A model generated the notes under the pieces. That model had not been told where the DNA came from. It ran no database searches and was given only the letters and a program-made list of their open reading frames with translations. From positions 634,001 through 698,000 of the forward strand of contig JAKOGI010000143.1 of assembly GCA_029747015.1 (NCBI GenBank): DNA of 64,000 nt, read 5' to 3'. This document shows, in pieces, positions 58,456 through 64,000 of the stretch. Both the position numbers and the translations under genes were made by a program. The DNA is from Carnegiea gigantea. Its lineage: Eukaryota > Streptophyta > Magnoliopsida > Caryophyllales > Cactaceae. The first letter of the stretch is position 1. Each line of letters starts with the position of its first letter.

Positions 58456-58790
58456 CTATATATGGATTCATATTCTTTGTTTGCTTATTTGAATTTTTTT
58501 TTTTTTTTTGGTGTAATTACTTGAATGTATATGATATGTTTAATTACACGTCATAGAATACATGAGTTTTATAGATCATATACGTAAGGAAATAATTGTG
58601 TGAAATTTCTGAATGATCTCCAACAAAAAGATTAAGTGAAAATGCTTCCTATTCTCGTTATTTGACCACAAACTATAGTGGGTTTGGCGCCGCTAATCTT
58701 GCTTTTAAAGGTTAAATCTAGCATAAACCTACTTGATCTAATTACAATGATATTGGCTAGGCGGTTTTCTTCTTTCTAAAAGTAAACTTG

Positions 58791-62767
<3,977 letters not shown>

Positions 62768-62829
62768 CTGGAAGACAGAAAGATAACCAATTAGCTTCCT
62801 CACAAACAAAAGCATAATTCCATAATTCT

Positions 62830-63880
62830 GTCAACTAGCCTCACTTTCACATGTTCAGTACCACAACAGAGACATTGCACAATGCAATAGTTCCCAACTT
62901 CTTACTCAGAAAAGACCAACTATGTTTCCTCAGTGTGGACCAGAAACTGACAACTCAAAATGTCAAAAATGAGCAATATGTTTTAATTTATATGAACCTG
63001 CTCAAAATAACCCATAATCGCAGTTCATTATGCATAAACCAAAGTAAAATAGAGCACAGAAAACAGTCTCTATTCGCTAGATATGTCTAACTGCACCCCA
63101 AGTTCTCACTCTCCCATTCAATCCAAATTCACTAGACTCGCGTGATTATTATTAATGAAAATCCTAAATGAGCTTGTCTTAGGCAAGACAATCTTACAAA
63201 AGAATTGCGAGGCATAAAGCAGACGTAACAAAAAGACCCAAACAAACAAGAATTCATTCTCACATAACTCTTTACGAGACTGCCAGGGTACAAGAAATGG
63301 CCATGCTACATCACATCTTCATGGATGCCTAGCTCTCCAAAAAATGTGCAAGATTTCACACATTCCCGCAGGAAAGGAGGAAGTGAACAAAGCAGTGATT
63401 CCCACCTACAGCTCTGAAAAGACCAACTATCCTCACCAAGTGGACCAGAAACTGGAACCTAAAGAACGTCCAAAAACAAGCCAATATGCCTCAAATATGT
63501 ATGAATGATCCAGCAATAGTGTCTCACAATCACAACCCCTAGTCCATAAAAACAATGTAACCATAGAGCCTTAAAGAACCAGTCGTCTAGACAAGTCTAA
63601 TTCTACCTAAGTGAGAACACCCACCTTTCAAAATTCACTAGCTTGCATGCTTAATATAAAAATCAATCCTAAATGAGCTGGTCTTAGGGGAGAACATCTG
63701 CCCAAATGAAATTGTAAGACACATGGGAAACATAGGTGAGTCATATAAGAAGCACACCAAAGAAGTTGAGTCTTGAACAAAGAATGCACAAGACCCTCCC
63801 GTACAAGAATTGCCGAATCTAGATTGCATCCACATGGATACTATACTAACTCTCCAAAATGTGGGAAATACCTCATATTT
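62830..63880. repeat. Diverged ~507-bp tandem duplication in the first intron region of ATG8
   Basis: Copy 1 from about 62909 and copy 2 from about 63416 share GAAAAGACCAACTAT, GTGGACCAGAAACTG, TCCTAAATGAGCT(T/G)GTCTTAGG, CACATGG/CATGGATGCC-type and CTCTCCAAAA(A)ATGTG segments in the same order. Remains of a third partial copy may precede 62909. The sequence is non-coding and lies between the first visible ATG8 exon and the window end. Confidence 0.7.
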
Positions 63881-64000
63881 AGCTTCTACATAAGCTATCT
63901 ATTATCTTCAAAAGCAAATAACCAATGTCTCCAGTGTTCGTTTCAATCAAAAGCAAAAAAACTTGTCACTTATAGTTAACCCCCTAGCGAACACGCCGGG
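63881..64000. other. Window end, intron or 5' region of ATG8
   Basis: No coding sequence matching an ATG8 first exon was found here on the minus strand. Confidence 0.4.

Overview
The window is nuclear DNA of a flowering plant, probably a eudicot. The evidence is AT-rich intergenic DNA, many GT-AG introns, plant-specific gene families (a P-type PPR protein, an S40/DUF584 senescence regulator, a plant GT31 galactosyltransferase), a miR171 hairpin, TTTAGGG-type telomere-like motifs, an Au-type SINE and a Sirevirus-like Copia LTR array. The species cannot be named from the sequence.

Layout. 1-2729 (+) holds the 3' part of a large nuclear protein gene with an acidic tail, resembling the plant GON4-like/homeodomain-like family. 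4411-6390 (+) is an intronless PPR gene. 6.4-12.3 kb is intergenic, with a 238-bp MITE, a possible small minus-strand gene (10349-10624) behind a telo-box/E2F-like promoter, and an Au SINE. 12275-25404 is a 13.1-kb tandem array of eight LTRs separated by ~835-bp non-coding spacers. Each complete spacer has a tRNA-iMet primer-binding site and several purine-rich (AAAGGGGGAGA-like) tracts, and there is no gag-pol. 25.4-28.6 kb carries (AT)n/(CA)n tracts and degenerate telomere-like repeats. 29157-30486 and 34008-35284 are two PIF/Harbinger relatives; the first keeps a transposase fragment. 37730-38251 (+) is an S40-family gene. 40484-42800 contains two further TAA/TTA-flanked MITE-like elements, one carrying a GC-rich, possibly captured segment. 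44436-54772 (+) is a complete 11-exon beta-1,3-galactosyltransferase gene (405 aa) that I reassembled exon by exon with consistent splice phases. Its intron 7 carries a 916-bp hAT-like insertion. Part of that intron is duplicated downstream (about 56.2-57.3 kb), and that copy shows the empty site. 57779-57952 is a SINE with a perfect 16-bp target-site duplication, 58356-58455 a miR171 precursor, and 61397-62767 (-) four exons of an ATG8 gene whose first exon lies beyond the window.

The genes are ordinary, unlinked plant genes (chromatin, organelle RNA, senescence, Golgi glycosylation, autophagy) with no operon-like logic. The unusual content is in the repeats: the Sirevirus-like LTR-spacer array, the mutually informative duplicated intron segments, the MITE with a GC-rich insert, and the miR171 locus with a non-consensus base in the mature arm.
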